From Desulfosoma caldarium (lineage in GTDB: Bacteria > Desulfobacterota > Syntrophobacteria > Syntrophobacterales > DSM-9756), in NCBI RefSeq assembly GCF_003751385.1, contig NZ_RJVA01000009.1, positions 1 to 64,000 of the forward strand: 64,000 nt of DNA, read 5' to 3'. Under the pieces are notes generated by a model, which did no database searches, was not told the origin of the DNA, and was given only the letters and a program-made list of their open reading frames with translations. The position numbers and the translations under genes are program-made. This document shows positions 28,101 through 36,247 of this stretch, piece after piece. Each line of letters starts with the position of its first letter. Within the stretch, counting starts at the first letter, position 1.

Positions 28101-29883
28101 CTTTAACAATGGCGCGGTGGAGGGCTTGCCCCAGATAGCGCATCGCTTCCACAAGAAAGTGCGCGCTGCCACAGGCCGGGTCGAGCACGCGCAGCCGCTC
28201 GATTTCGGCGGCGGTTTTGCCCTCGACGACTGGTCCCAAAGCGTGGCGCACGAGGTCCTGGACGAGAGGCCGAGGGGTGTAAAAGGAACCCGAGCCTTTA
28301 CGCTCCGGGCCGGGCACAAAGTAAAAGTCGCCCCGCTCGAGGCGGCGAAGGACGCGGGCCGTGGCGCCCTGCCTGAGCACTTCGCCTTCGTCGCCAGATT
28401 CCTCGCCTTCGGTGGGGGCCGATTCGTCCGGCTCGTTATCGGCAGTTTCGGCCCATGCCTCTTCCACTTCCTCCTCATCCACAGCCGCCTCGACGTGAAG
28501 CGAGGCCGCCGGAGTGTTCGCGACAAGCTCCTTGTTGCCCGTAAGCCTGAGCTTTTTCTCTCGACAGAGGCGGACCACCTCCTCGGGCGCCAGGGCGTAG
28601 GTGCGCCCTTGCACTTTGACCTCGAGTGTCGTCGCGCGGGCAATACGGGGCTCATACTCGAGGAGCCCCTCGTAGACTGCGCCCAGGTTCTCGATGTCCA
28701 GCTCGCGAAAGGAGACGCGCTCGCGGCCCACGCCGCGCCGAGGGACCGTGGTTGCGAGGTCGAGCATCAGGCGGGCCACCGCCTTGTCTGGAAGCCGAGC
28801 CTTGTCCAGGAGCTTCCCTTCGGGGGTCTCGGCGCTGAAGAAGTCGCTGCCGCGGGGAGGAATGTTCTCCCAGGGCGTGATGGGTGGAAGGCCCTGGTCG
28901 TAGATGGAAAAGAGCGCCCGCAGACGCTGCCAAAGCGTGGCGCGGTTTTCGGGCCAAGCTCGGGTCGGATCGCGTAACAGCTCATCGATAAGGCCTGACG
29001 CGGAGTAGGCCTCTTGGTATAGACGGTGCTCTTGAAGGCGCGGGTCGCGCGCTTCGGCGTAAAGAATAAAAAGGATACGGTAGAGTCCCAGAAGCGCGGC
29101 GTCCCGATAGACGAGAAGCTCCGCCTCGGTGAGCTCCAACGGCGAGGTGATTCGGCCGCCGGCCACGGCGTCCGCAAGGATGCCTGCCACCAGCGACTCG
29201 GCGGAGCTGAAAACCGCCTCCTTGAGATCGTCGGAAACCTTTTCGGCGTGCGCTCGGGCTTCGCGTTCGATCTCCTCGATAGGAGCCTTGCCCCCGGCGT
29301 TCGGCTTGAAGCTGTTGACGGAAAGAAGGCGAACAAAGGCGGCGAAGGACTCGGGATCGTCCTCCTCGGCAAGGCCCGCCAGGTCCACTTCCAGGTAAGC
29401 GCCGCGCGGGCCATCCCCCGGGGCGCGCACCAGCCGCAGGCGCTCGCCGGTGATGAGGATGCCGTGGCGCAAGTCAAGGCGGGCCAACGCCGATTCCACA
29501 TCACGTACAGGCTGCGCTGCGCCCCGGCTTCCATCCAAATCCTCGCCAAATTCGCCGCAGTAGCACAGAAGAAGGGGCTTTTCGCCGGCTGCCTCTGCTT
29601 CGGCGGAAGCGAACAAGCCGTGGACCCGCTTTTCGCCCTCACCGAGGTGGAACCCAAGCACGTCTCGCAGCAGCGGGCGAGCCAGGCGCTCGCGACACTG
29701 CGCGGCATCGGCGGCGCGCCCTTCCGCACGCTGGTAAATCCTGCGAAAACGGGAGTAAAGGGCGTCGGTCTCTCGGTCGGAGAGTCGGCGGCGACGCCCT
29801 CGGCCTGTGCCTCGGGCAAAGACAGTGCCCAGGTAGTAATCCGAAAAGAAGCCGCGGACGTTACGGAGGTGGTCCAAGCTCAC
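25111..29883 (-). CDS. Eco57I-type N6-adenine DNA methyltransferase (DrmMI-like) with extra C-terminal domain
   Basis: A 1590-residue class I methylase. Motif I (VLDPACGSAHFLVEAM) is near residue 567 and the adenine motif IV (ILGNPPWDKIKPDRK) near 850, preceded by GSGSFYTPRPLVQDLVRHAL. The first 500 residues are a helical and mixed region with no clear nuclease motif that I can see (ILITGERLRLVRAPGDG near residue 130). Past about 1380, a separate region, VQKMLYLIESATKTGLFMDF followed by LAAGPYDPWLRYKG, resembles a domain found at the ends of some restriction specificity or Panacea-like proteins. It starts with GTG overlapping the helicase stop upstream (GTGA). It probably marks self DNA for the system. 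Confidence 0.85.
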   Translation of the reverse strand: MSLDHLRNVRGFFSDYYLGTVFARGTGRGRRRRLSDRETDALYSRFRRIYQRAEGRAADAAQCRERLARPLLRDVLGFHLGEGEKRVHGLFASAEAEAAGEKPLLLCYCGEFGEDLDGSRGAAQPVRDVESALARLDLRHGILITGERLRLVRAPGDGPRGAYLEVDLAGLAEEDDPESFAAFVRLLSVNSFKPNAGGKAPIEEIEREARAHAEKVSDDLKEAVFSSAESLVAGILADAVAGGRITSPLELTEAELLVYRDAALLGLYRILFILYAEARDPRLQEHRLYQEAYSASGLIDELLRDPTRAWPENRATLWQRLRALFSIYDQGLPPITPWENIPPRGSDFFSAETPEGKLLDKARLPDKAVARLMLDLATTVPRRGVGRERVSFRELDIENLGAVYEGLLEYEPRIARATTLEVKVQGRTYALAPEEVVRLCREKKLRLTGNKELVANTPAASLHVEAAVDEEEVEEAWAETADNEPDESAPTEGEESGDEGEVLRQGATARVLRRLERGDFYFVPGPERKGSGSFYTPRPLVQDLVRHALGPVVEGKTAAEIERLRVLDPACGSAHFLVEAMRYLGQALHRAIVKEHGTKAPPAFESRAGRGWDIDWEVPDEEARAANSEARAWCKRRIAERCLFGVDLNPTAVMLARVALWIESVAGDRPLTYFEHHIRCGNSLLGTWMGRLEEPPLPRPRQRSVSQSGQLGLFQHRVREAVGKAASLRRTIDEARPEDLMREGVEPESIEEHKYKELLRQQAEKTLAAAKLLFDLRSASAFVPEIWREWSRLCSLVDSPEELRCYAESRPWWREFVSVCERERFFHWELEFPEVFVDVERPGFDAILGNPPWDKIKPDRKEFYGCQDILIRAFVGGELDRRIAELNAAHTGLKEAFGAYTERIKTLAACLKKGGDYHFQDWEVDGRSTGGDPDAFKFFVERAWQLVREGGRVGFVVPSAIYNNEGCTGLRHLLLEEATVERFYAFENRRKIFPIDSRYKFVSLVFRKGRPQADGFDAAFMRHDLAELQATARHREPGHEKVLPGPAPWIVPVRWRELERLSPGTLAFLEYRSPRDREILLKMYGYDADGSPVNPRPLLGDQGPGTWNARFYTEFHMTNDRDLWTDLKTGKLYNPRQILGPITGTTDRPPYYDPAAWPEIRERMAEAGFWPLYEGKHIEQFLVDIKPIERWVSLAACQRKYGKPPDPGPKLVFRDIARNTDERTCIAAVLPLRSCFGHTLSGIKVSAAVESVCAVLNSFVFDFALRFRTAGTHLSFTYLARMPLVVIPEEVSPPTFLALSGLVEHVLDMQQRWVAMFRANRAVAEAYNLAPDDFAYILSTFPVFARKRGAFYAYLQERVQEWKQEVESAKVYALPTTTLALAAERQGAFVADTPGQPAARKAFQQAVVFSWAVDRLHSPGYPVSRFRVQKMLYLIESATKTGLFMDFRKLAAGPYDPWLRYKGPEDIALREKNWLVAHDPTHFEPGPNIQEALGYAPRYIDTNLAELVLEKFRTFKDETLERWTTVHLAAMELWRGDKSMTPEAVLAYIRSVPEWKTKLSREAFAPDRIADALEGLRKLGLLPREGRDKQ

Positions 29884-32800
29884 GGAACTGTCCCCTCTGG
29901 CACGAGGAAGAGGGCCCCGAGCGGCCGAGGCGGTGCCGGCGTGTCCACCTGCTCAAAAGCCTCGATTTCCTCGCGCCGATTCTCCGCCGCGGCCTTCGCA
30001 GCCTCCCGCCGCGCCTGGAAGCCACCGCGGCCGGTCTCCTGGGCAAAGAGCCGCACCTGGCCGGTCTCTTCGATCAGGCCGCGTGCGCGGCGTTCCTCAT
30101 CGTCAATCTCCCGCAGACGATCAGCCAAATCCCTCTCCAGCTCCTGCCGCAGCAGGGCCGCCTGCTCACCGCGACGCCGGCGCAACTGCCGGGCTCGTTC
30201 CTCTGCCAACCTTTTGGCTTCATCTTCGGCGACCTGGCGCATGCGCTCAAAGAAAGCGGCAAAAAGACGTTCAAGGCATGCGCGAGGAACATCTCCGGTT
30301 GTTTTTTCTTCGGAAACGTATCGCAGGTTCGCCTGAGGGTCACCCAGCAGGTGGCCCTGAGGGTCAACGCGAACGGCCAGAATCTCCTCCTCGAGTAAGC
30401 CGCCACCGCCCTGGATTGTACCGAGGAAAGTGAAAACAACCGAGGGTGGCTCCCCGGCGGGGACCGTGCGGGCGGCAAGGCGCCGCGGCCTGATTCCCCG
30501 AACACCGGCATAAACCTGCAGTAGACGGCGGCGCGCATCGGCCGCCAAGGCCAGGACCAGAGGATGCTGTGGGGTGAGGTACTCCACCTCCTGAGGTCGG
30601 TAACGGACGGCGATGGAACGCCGGAACGTCGCCGCAGGGTAGACCGGCGCAACACCTGGACCCCGGTAGGCGGGCGGCACCTCAATGCGGAGGATTCCCT
30701 CGCGCGAAGAAACGGCCCGGACGGCGTCGTGGCCCAAGATCCCGAGCGCGATCTCCTCGAGGCGTGTGTCGTCGGGCAAAAGCGGCTCGGCCGTATCGAG
30801 GAGGCGAAGGATCCGCTCCTGCTCGGCTGCGGCATCACCACCGACGGCAAGTAGAGGCCGAACATTTTGCACGAACTCCGCGGTGCGGTCCTCAAAGAGC
30901 CGGACCAGGTCATCCTTGCGGGTATCGACGTCGTCGGCCTCCGGGTCGAGCTTGGTAAGTCCATCCGCGAGACGCCGCTCCCCGGCGACAAGCCCGAGCA
31001 CGTCGGGGGTCGAGACTCGGTCCTTTGCCATCTGTTCGATCTTGGCGATCAGCTGGTCGAGGACACTTTCCTCGGGGCTGTCCGGATAGTAGAGGTAGCG
31101 GATGATAGGCTCGCGCGTCTGGCCATAGCGATCCACGCGCCCGTTGCGCTGTTCGAGGCGATTCGGGTTCCATGGCAGCTCAAAGTGGATGACGCGGCGG
31201 CAACGGCGCTGAAGGTTCAAGCCTTCGCTGGCAGCATCGGTGGCGAGCAGCACCCGAATCTCCGGTTTCTCGAAAGCCTCCTGGCGGGCAAGGCGCTGCC
31301 TTCGGGTGAGTCCGCCGCGCAAAATCACGTAGCGATCGGCAAACTCAGGATCCCCGTCGAGGCTGGCCTGGATAGCCTCGAGCGTGTCACGGTACTCGGT
31401 GAAGACGATGACCTTCTCGGTGGGGTCCTCGGCAAACACGCGGCGCAGCTCCGCAAGGAGCGCCTCCACCTTGGGGTCGGTGCTCGGGAGACGCTTCAGG
31501 AGTCGACGGATTGCGTTGAGCGCCTTAATTTCGCTTCGGCGGCGCCGCTCCTCCTTGGGGATGGCCGAGCGCAGAATGCGCCGCGCCGTGCGCTCCGCGG
31601 CGGCCTCCACGAGGGGAAGGTCGGCCTGGAGGTCCCGCAGTTCGGCCCGGTCTGGAGGTTCTGCTCTGGCTTCCTCGCTTTTTAGGGCATCGAGCCGGTG
31701 TTCGAGAGTTCGAGCAAGGGCCGCCCGGCTTGAAAGCGCCCGCTTCTTAACGATCTGCATGGCGAAGCCGATGAGCTCAGCCTCGTCGCTGCTCGCCGCG
31801 GCACGTGCCGTGCGGGAGCAGTATGAGGCAACCTTATGAAGAAGCTCCTTTTCCCGCTTGCTCGCGAGCGTAACGGGAATGCCGCACACGCTCCGCCTCG
31901 GAAAAACCGGTTCCTGGCGCCCGTCGGGCAGACGCCTCGTAATCTGGGCCTTCATCCGGCGAATGGACGCCGTCTCGATGCGCCGGGCGACGTCTTTAGG
32001 GGAGCCGGAAAAGGCAGCGTGCGTGGGCTCAACCAGCTCGATCAGAGACCGGAAAGAGTGGGCGTAGCCGTTGTGTGGGGTCGCGGTGAGAAGAATGAGG
32101 CCGCGCGCTGCCTCCCTAAGGGCAAGCCCAAGGCGCGTGCGCTGCGTGCGGTAGGGGTTCTCGGGTGTGCCCGACTCGGCAAGCGCGTGGGCCTCATCGA
32201 CGATGACCAAATCCCAGCGCTTGCGCAACGCACGGCCGCGCACTGTCTCCTTCTTGAGATAATCCAATGAGGTAATGACGCGGGGAAGAACGTCCCAAGG
32301 GTTGGTGCCGGCGGGCAAATCCGTCTGAACACGCGCCAGGCCCGAGGCATTGTCAATGAGGGTGAACTCCAAGCCGAATTTGTCGCGCAGTTCCTGCCGC
32401 CACTGGTCCATGAGTCCCGGCGGGGTCACGATCAGGATGCGTGAGCCGCGCCGCCGGGCCATCAGTTCCAGAATGGCCAGGCCCGCTTCGATGGTCTTGC
32501 CGAGCCCGACGTCGTCGGCAATGAGGAGCGACGGCCGCGGCTTGGCCAGAAGCCGCAACGCGGGGGCAAGCTGGTAGGCCTCGATGGCAACCCGGCCGAA
32601 ACGTGCGCCGGTCAACAGCCCCGTCTCGCGGACGAGGGTGGCCGCGAGGATCAAGTGCGCGCGGGACCAGGAGGCGAAGGAATCCAGACCGCGCAGGTCG
32701 AACTGGATAGCCTCGCCGGGAAGCGGCGTGATCTCCTCGGGTGGAACCACCACGGAGAGCTCGGCCGGATGGTCTCCGTCGAGCGCCTCCACCTCGACGA

Positions 32801-32897
32801 TGCGGTGTCGCTCTCCTGCGCCCGTGACCTTGCGCACCCGCCAGGGCCGGTCACGGAGTAAAATGCGGTCTCCCTCGCTCAGCCCCGCGACCGGCAT
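29880..32897 (-). CDS. SNF2/RapA-like helicase (DrmD-like)
   Basis: A 1005-residue SF2 ATPase. Walker A (ADDVGLGKTIEAGLA) is near residue 127, the DEAH box (VIVDEAHALAESG) near 230, motif III (LLTATPHNG) near 270, and the C-terminal lobe (FTEYRDTLEA ... NGRVDRYGQTREP) spans about 495-590. The last 150 residues are a charged coiled-coil region rich in Arg and Glu. This matches the DrmD subunit that opens class 1 DISARM operons in length, motifs and gene order. I start it at the ATG at 32897, with GGAGG nine bases upstream. It heads a three-gene operon with 4-bp overlaps. Confidence 0.85.
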   Translation of the reverse strand: MPVAGLSEGDRILLRDRPWRVRKVTGAGERHRIVEVEALDGDHPAELSVVVPPEEITPLPGEAIQFDLRGLDSFASWSRAHLILAATLVRETGLLTGARFGRVAIEAYQLAPALRLLAKPRPSLLIADDVGLGKTIEAGLAILELMARRRGSRILIVTPPGLMDQWRQELRDKFGLEFTLIDNASGLARVQTDLPAGTNPWDVLPRVITSLDYLKKETVRGRALRKRWDLVIVDEAHALAESGTPENPYRTQRTRLGLALREAARGLILLTATPHNGYAHSFRSLIELVEPTHAAFSGSPKDVARRIETASIRRMKAQITRRLPDGRQEPVFPRRSVCGIPVTLASKREKELLHKVASYCSRTARAAASSDEAELIGFAMQIVKKRALSSRAALARTLEHRLDALKSEEARAEPPDRAELRDLQADLPLVEAAAERTARRILRSAIPKEERRRRSEIKALNAIRRLLKRLPSTDPKVEALLAELRRVFAEDPTEKVIVFTEYRDTLEAIQASLDGDPEFADRYVILRGGLTRRQRLARQEAFEKPEIRVLLATDAASEGLNLQRRCRRVIHFELPWNPNRLEQRNGRVDRYGQTREPIIRYLYYPDSPEESVLDQLIAKIEQMAKDRVSTPDVLGLVAGERRLADGLTKLDPEADDVDTRKDDLVRLFEDRTAEFVQNVRPLLAVGGDAAAEQERILRLLDTAEPLLPDDTRLEEIALGILGHDAVRAVSSREGILRIEVPPAYRGPGVAPVYPAATFRRSIAVRYRPQEVEYLTPQHPLVLALAADARRRLLQVYAGVRGIRPRRLAARTVPAGEPPSVVFTFLGTIQGGGGLLEEEILAVRVDPQGHLLGDPQANLRYVSEEKTTGDVPRACLERLFAAFFERMRQVAEDEAKRLAEERARQLRRRRGEQAALLRQELERDLADRLREIDDEERRARGLIEETGQVRLFAQETGRGGFQARREAAKAAAENRREEIEAFEQVDTPAPPRPLGALFLVPEGTVP

Positions 32898-32999
32898 TTC
32901 GTGAGTCCTCCGCCGCTGTGACCAACGCAGCGGCCTCTCCACCACGCGGATACGGCGTAGCGTGCCATGGCTCCCTCCGCGCACTCCCTGAATCGCTTT

Positions 33000-33224
33000 T
33001 TAGTCACCAAGTCCGCCCGATGCTGAGAATCTCTTCCAACTCATATATTGGAATCCACCTGGATCGTAAAGACTGCAGCCGAGCCCCAGCTTGACCAGAG
33101 GGTCAATGCCGCCGTGGGCATCCGCCTCACCGCGGGCCGGCGAACCGAACACGCGCACGCTGCGGATGCCATACGTGCCCGCAAGGGGCAAAAACTGTTC
33201 GCGGTTTTTTGAGCAAATATTCAC
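33000..33224 (-). pseudogene. Degraded minimal nucleotidyltransferase (MNT/NTP_transf_2)
   Basis: The frame encodes SVRVFGSPARGEADAHGGID, the GSxARG nucleotidyltransferase motif, but the first Asp of the usual DxD is Gly. Near 33045 the frame slips: the neighbouring frame gives YELEEILSIGRTW and a stop, the expected continuation. Loss of a metal ligand and the shift suggest a dead copy. MNT proteins are often antitoxins or partners in HEPN/MNT modules. No HEPN partner was found beside it. Confidence 0.7.
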
Positions 33225-33313
33225 GAGCCATTGTGCAGCTCCTCGAACCTTCTGGCAATACGTACATAAGTTTTCTGCTATTTTTTTTCCGTCTTTTTTC
33301 CTTTTCTGCGTTT

Positions 33314-34477
33314 TTATGGCGCTTCCGTTCCTTCGCTCAGAATCTTGAGGTAATCTTGGTAGGCAAATGCGCGGTTGCGCCGGCGGCCGGTGATTTCTTG
33401 CACGATGCCGAGCCTTTGTAACGTCGCTATGGCCTTTGCCGCTGCAGGAAAAGAAAGGCCGGCTCGCCGACAGACCTCGTTTACCGTGACCAGCGGGCGC
33501 TGGCACAGCACGCGAAAGACTTGCAAGGCGGTGGACGCGCGTCGGCACGCGCGCTGAATCTTCTGTTCGTCTTGCCGAAAAAGCGCCAGGAGCCGCAGCA
33601 CGCTTTCAACCGCACCGGTGGCCGTACTTTCTACCCCTTCCAGGAAAAAGTCGAGCCAGGCTTCCCAATCCCCTTCAGCGCGCACCAGGTTCAGCAGACG
33701 GTAGTATTCCGCTCGGTGCTGCTTGAAGTAGAGGCTGAGGTAGAGCAGGGGTTGGGAGAGCACGCGGTCGTGATGGAGCACAAAGGCGATCAGCAGACGA
33801 CCTATGCGTCCATTGCCATCGAGGAAAGGGTGGATCGTCTCGAATTGCACATGGGCCAGGGCTGCTTTGACCAGCACCGGATAAGGATTGTTCTCATTGT
33901 GCAGAAACCGCTCCAAAGCGGCCATACAATCTTCCACCTGGTCGGGAGGCGGAGGGACAAAGTGGGCGTTGCCGGGGCGGGTGCCGCCAATCCAGTTTTG
34001 CGAACGGCGAAACTCACCGGGCGATTTGTCGCTGCCTCGGCCGAGCGAAAGTAGGATGCCGTGCATTTCGCGTATCAGGCGATTGCTCAGCGGAAACCCC
34101 TCTTGCAGTCGCTGCAGCCCATGCTGAAGGGCTGCCACATAGTTGGAAACCTCGACCACATCATCAATAGGAACCCCGGGCGCTTCGTCGATCTCAAAAA
34201 GAAGCAACTGGGCGAGTGACGACTGGGTTCCCTCGATCTGGGAAGAAAGCACCGCCTCGCGGCGTACGTAGGAGTAGAGAAAAAGGTCGGGTTCGGGCAG
34301 CAGTAAGCTCACGCTATCCAACCGTCCAAGCGCGAGGGTTGCGCGTTCCAGCAGTTGCTGGCGCTTTGCCGTCATATCGAGGGGCGGTTTGGGCGGCAGC
34401 GGGTGTGGGACAAAAGCCTTAACCGCCTCGCCGGCAACGGTGGTGATCTCAAATCGGCCCGTGGGTCCCCGACGCAT
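33314..34477 (-). CDS. fic: Fic-family AMP-transferase-like protein with N-terminal inhibitory helix and C-terminal wHTH
   Basis: A 387-residue protein with the Fic catalytic motif HPFLDGNGRIGRLL near residue 205. The inhibitory (S/T)xxxE(G/N) motif is present near residue 85 as SSQIEGT, placing it among Fic proteins held in check by their own N-terminal helix. A C-terminal winged helix (VNEVCRRAGLSFPAAAKAIA) suggests DNA binding and possible self-regulation. The start at 34477 follows AAGGAG. Family reaction: transfer of AMP to protein hydroxyls. It sits in line with and upstream of the helicase-methylase operon, 416 bases from it; a guard role is speculation. Confidence 0.88.
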   Translation of the reverse strand: MRRGPTGRFEITTVAGEAVKAFVPHPLPPKPPLDMTAKRQQLLERATLALGRLDSVSLLLPEPDLFLYSYVRREAVLSSQIEGTQSSLAQLLLFEIDEAPGVPIDDVVEVSNYVAALQHGLQRLQEGFPLSNRLIREMHGILLSLGRGSDKSPGEFRRSQNWIGGTRPGNAHFVPPPPDQVEDCMAALERFLHNENNPYPVLVKAALAHVQFETIHPFLDGNGRIGRLLIAFVLHHDRVLSQPLLYLSLYFKQHRAEYYRLLNLVRAEGDWEAWLDFFLEGVESTATGAVESVLRLLALFRQDEQKIQRACRRASTALQVFRVLCQRPLVTVNEVCRRAGLSFPAAAKAIATLQRLGIVQEITGRRRNRAFAYQDYLKILSEGTEAP

Positions 34478-34699
34478 GGGGGCGCTCCTTGTTATTCTCA
34501 CTTTGTTAAATAGCCCAGCTAGTTGTTAAGCGAAAGGGTGAATTGGTTTAATAACACGTGGAAACCAGCCCTCATAGCCCTGCTTGTCAAGGTTTTTGGT
34601 CATCGCCGCATCCGGCCGGGCGGCTTCCGCCCGCTGCTTGCGCCACAAGGCCGAGAGGCACGCCATCTTCTCCGCGAAAGGAACGCCGCCCGCGTGCCG

Positions 34700-34870
34700 A
34701 GTCCGTCCCTCGACGATGGCCCTTTTCAAACAATTTCGCCCCGCCGTCTTCTTTAACCCCTTTTGTCGTGCTGTCGCCTCCTGGCGGCTGGCACATTCTT
34801 CGTAGTGAGCGAGATAGCATGGCTTGTTCTTCTTCGTCCATTCAGCTCCTTGTCCAGACACACGCTCTTT
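34700..34870 (-). pseudogene. GIY-YIG endonuclease fragment
   Basis: Minus-strand residues reading EWTKKNKPCYLAHYEECAS, then REAT-like and LKKTAGRNCLKRAI stretches, match the second half of small UvrC-like GIY-YIG proteins (YurQ type). The GIY and YIG strands themselves are missing and the frame runs into repeat sequence on both sides. It appears to be a leftover of a short nuclease gene. Confidence 0.6.
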
Positions 34871-34880
34871 CCACCGCCGA

Positions 34881-34908
34881 GTAGGGGCAACCCTCATGGT
34901 CGCCCATC
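34881..34908. repeat. Imperfect REP-like palindrome
   Basis: GTAGGGGCAACC and GGTCGCCC flank the loop CTCAT. The sequence resembles the REP palindromes near 18.8 and 19.1 kb but is not identical. A related copy lies 80 bases downstream. Confidence 0.6.
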
Positions 34909-34960
34909 ATCCGGGCGGGCACAAGGGCCGCGTCCCACAGAACGCCAGGCGGGGTAGGTG

Positions 34961-34982
34961 TAGGCGACCCTCGTGGTCGCCA
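34961..34982. repeat. REP-like palindrome
   Basis: GGCGACC and GGTCGCC, 7-bp exact arms, flank CTCGT. It is related to the copy at 34881-34908. Both are followed by a similar short stretch with ATCCGGGC, so a short unit may have been duplicated. Confidence 0.6.
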
Positions 34983-35049
34983 GATATCCGGGCTCCATCG
35001 CCCCCGGACGGTGCCTCGTCAGCTCCTTCTGGTCGACCGCTTTCACCGA

Positions 35050-35250
35050 TTATGGATTGACCTTGAGGGCCTGCGTGCCAAAGGCAATAAACGTAGCGAT
35101 CCATGGCTGGATCTCGCTCGGTTTGACACTGTGCTCGCGTGCCACATCCACGATGATTTTGGGGCCTTTTAGAATATTCGGCACGATCGTCCTCTGACGA
35201 CGGGCCGTCCATCTCTCCATTGGAACTGACTTCACCACTTTCTCTTCCAT
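35050..35250 (-). pseudogene. Transposase N-terminal helix-turn-helix fragment (IS3-type orfA-like)
   Basis: The 66-residue frame contains RWTARRQRTIVPNILKG and VAREHSVKPSEIQPWIATFI, the HTH typical of small IS-encoded orfA proteins. It has a ribosome-like AAAGGGGG and an ATG at 35250, but stops early and no orfB follows. It may be a truncated insertion sequence. Confidence 0.6.
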
Positions 35251-35432
35251 CACACACCCCCTTTTCCTGACCAAATTGACTGCTTATTGCTGGTCCATTA
35301 CAGTGCGGGGTCACTATAGGGAGGTGTTACTGCATAATTATAGGCGGGTTGTTATACCTTGATGTAGCGACCGAAAGGTGGTATGAAGAAAGCATATAAA
35401 CCTTGTTATCTGTTCAGGAAAGGAGGTTAGCG

Positions 35433-35714
35433 ATGGATGGTGCCAAATATTCAAGGAACATTGAGCTAGTTTGTCCAACTTGCGGTGGAAGTCAGTTCGA
35501 GCTGGGCAATGATATTGAGACTGACAAAGAAAATGTTCGGTGTGCCGGCTGCCATAAAGTGTTCATGAAGAAAGAGCTGATAGATGAGAATGCTGAAAAC
35601 ATCGATAAGCGTGTCGAAGAGGTAAAGAAAGAGGTGATTCACGACTTCGCAAGGGAAATAAAAAAAGAACTAAAAAAGTCATTTAAAGCGTACCATAATG
35701 TTAGAATAAAATAA
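35433..35714 (+). CDS. Small zinc-ribbon protein, ECs_2282-like
   Basis: A 93-residue protein. A zinc ribbon is formed by LVCPTCGGSQFEL and VRCAGCHKVF in the first 50 residues. The remainder is a Lys/Glu-rich helix (VEEVKKEVIHDFAREIKKEL). The layout matches the ECs_2282-type putative zinc-binding proteins found in accessory islands. AAAGGAGG lies before the ATG at 35433. The gene is clearly more AT-rich than the helicase genes on either side and is oriented against them, which points to separate acquisition. Seven bases separate it from the next gene, its likely operon partner. Function unknown. Confidence 0.75.
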   Translation: MDGAKYSRNIELVCPTCGGSQFELGNDIETDKENVRCAGCHKVFMKKELIDENAENIDKRVEEVKKEVIHDFAREIKKELKKSFKAYHNVRIK

Positions 35715-35721
35715 GATAAAT

Positions 35722-36189
35722 ATGCGTGTTTCAATTAGTGATGTCGTTTCCTTACTCGCGCTTGCTCTTTCATCGTATGCAACCTGGCGGTCTCATAGAT
35801 TCAAGGCTAAGGAGGAAGAGTTAATTGATCTCCAGCTGAAAGTAAGCTCTTTAGTGCTGGAGAAAGAGCAGCGTGAAGCTAAGCAATCCGACCGTGCAGA
35901 GCTCGATGCTAACTTTCTCCCGGTAGGAGTAAACAAGCATCGGTTGAAGATTTTTAACAAGGGAAAGGGGCCGGCTTTTGGAGTGACTATCAAGTTTTTC
36001 GAAGATACTGGGGTCGTTCCAGAATCCGAAATCAAGAACAAGTTTCCGACACAGCGTATCGATCCGGGAAAGGGAGTCGAATTAATTGCGAATTTTCATT
36101 TGGGAACGAAAGAAAAACATGCAATTCGCCTAAAATGGAAAGATGAGGATGGCTCGGAAAGGCAGAAGAATCTCTATCTTACGCGTTGA
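35722..36189 (+). CDS. Membrane-anchored hypothetical protein
   Basis: A 155-residue protein with one N-terminal membrane segment (VVSLLALALSSYATW, residues about 7-22). A charged helix (residues 28-60) and a beta-rich soluble domain (NKHRLKIFNKGKGPAFGVT) follow. The soluble part resembles an Ig-like or DUF-type sensor, but I do not recognise it. It follows the zinc-ribbon gene by seven bases and shares its AT-rich composition. The ribosome site is weak. It may act together with the zinc-ribbon protein at the membrane; this is inference from adjacency only. Confidence 0.65.
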   Translation: MRVSISDVVSLLALALSSYATWRSHRFKAKEEELIDLQLKVSSLVLEKEQREAKQSDRAELDANFLPVGVNKHRLKIFNKGKGPAFGVTIKFFEDTGVVPESEIKNKFPTQRIDPGKGVELIANFHLGTKEKHAIRLKWKDEDGSERQKNLYLTR

Positions 36190-36247
36190 TCAAATACATA
36201 CATGCCATCCAGCCGACGCTCGTGCCTTGCGCGGCTGATGGCTGGCG

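Noticed and set aside
34881-34982. Repeated palindromes as a possible CRISPR array
   Set aside because: Only two imperfect copies 80 bases apart with unequal context, and no cas genes; they match the REP type instead.
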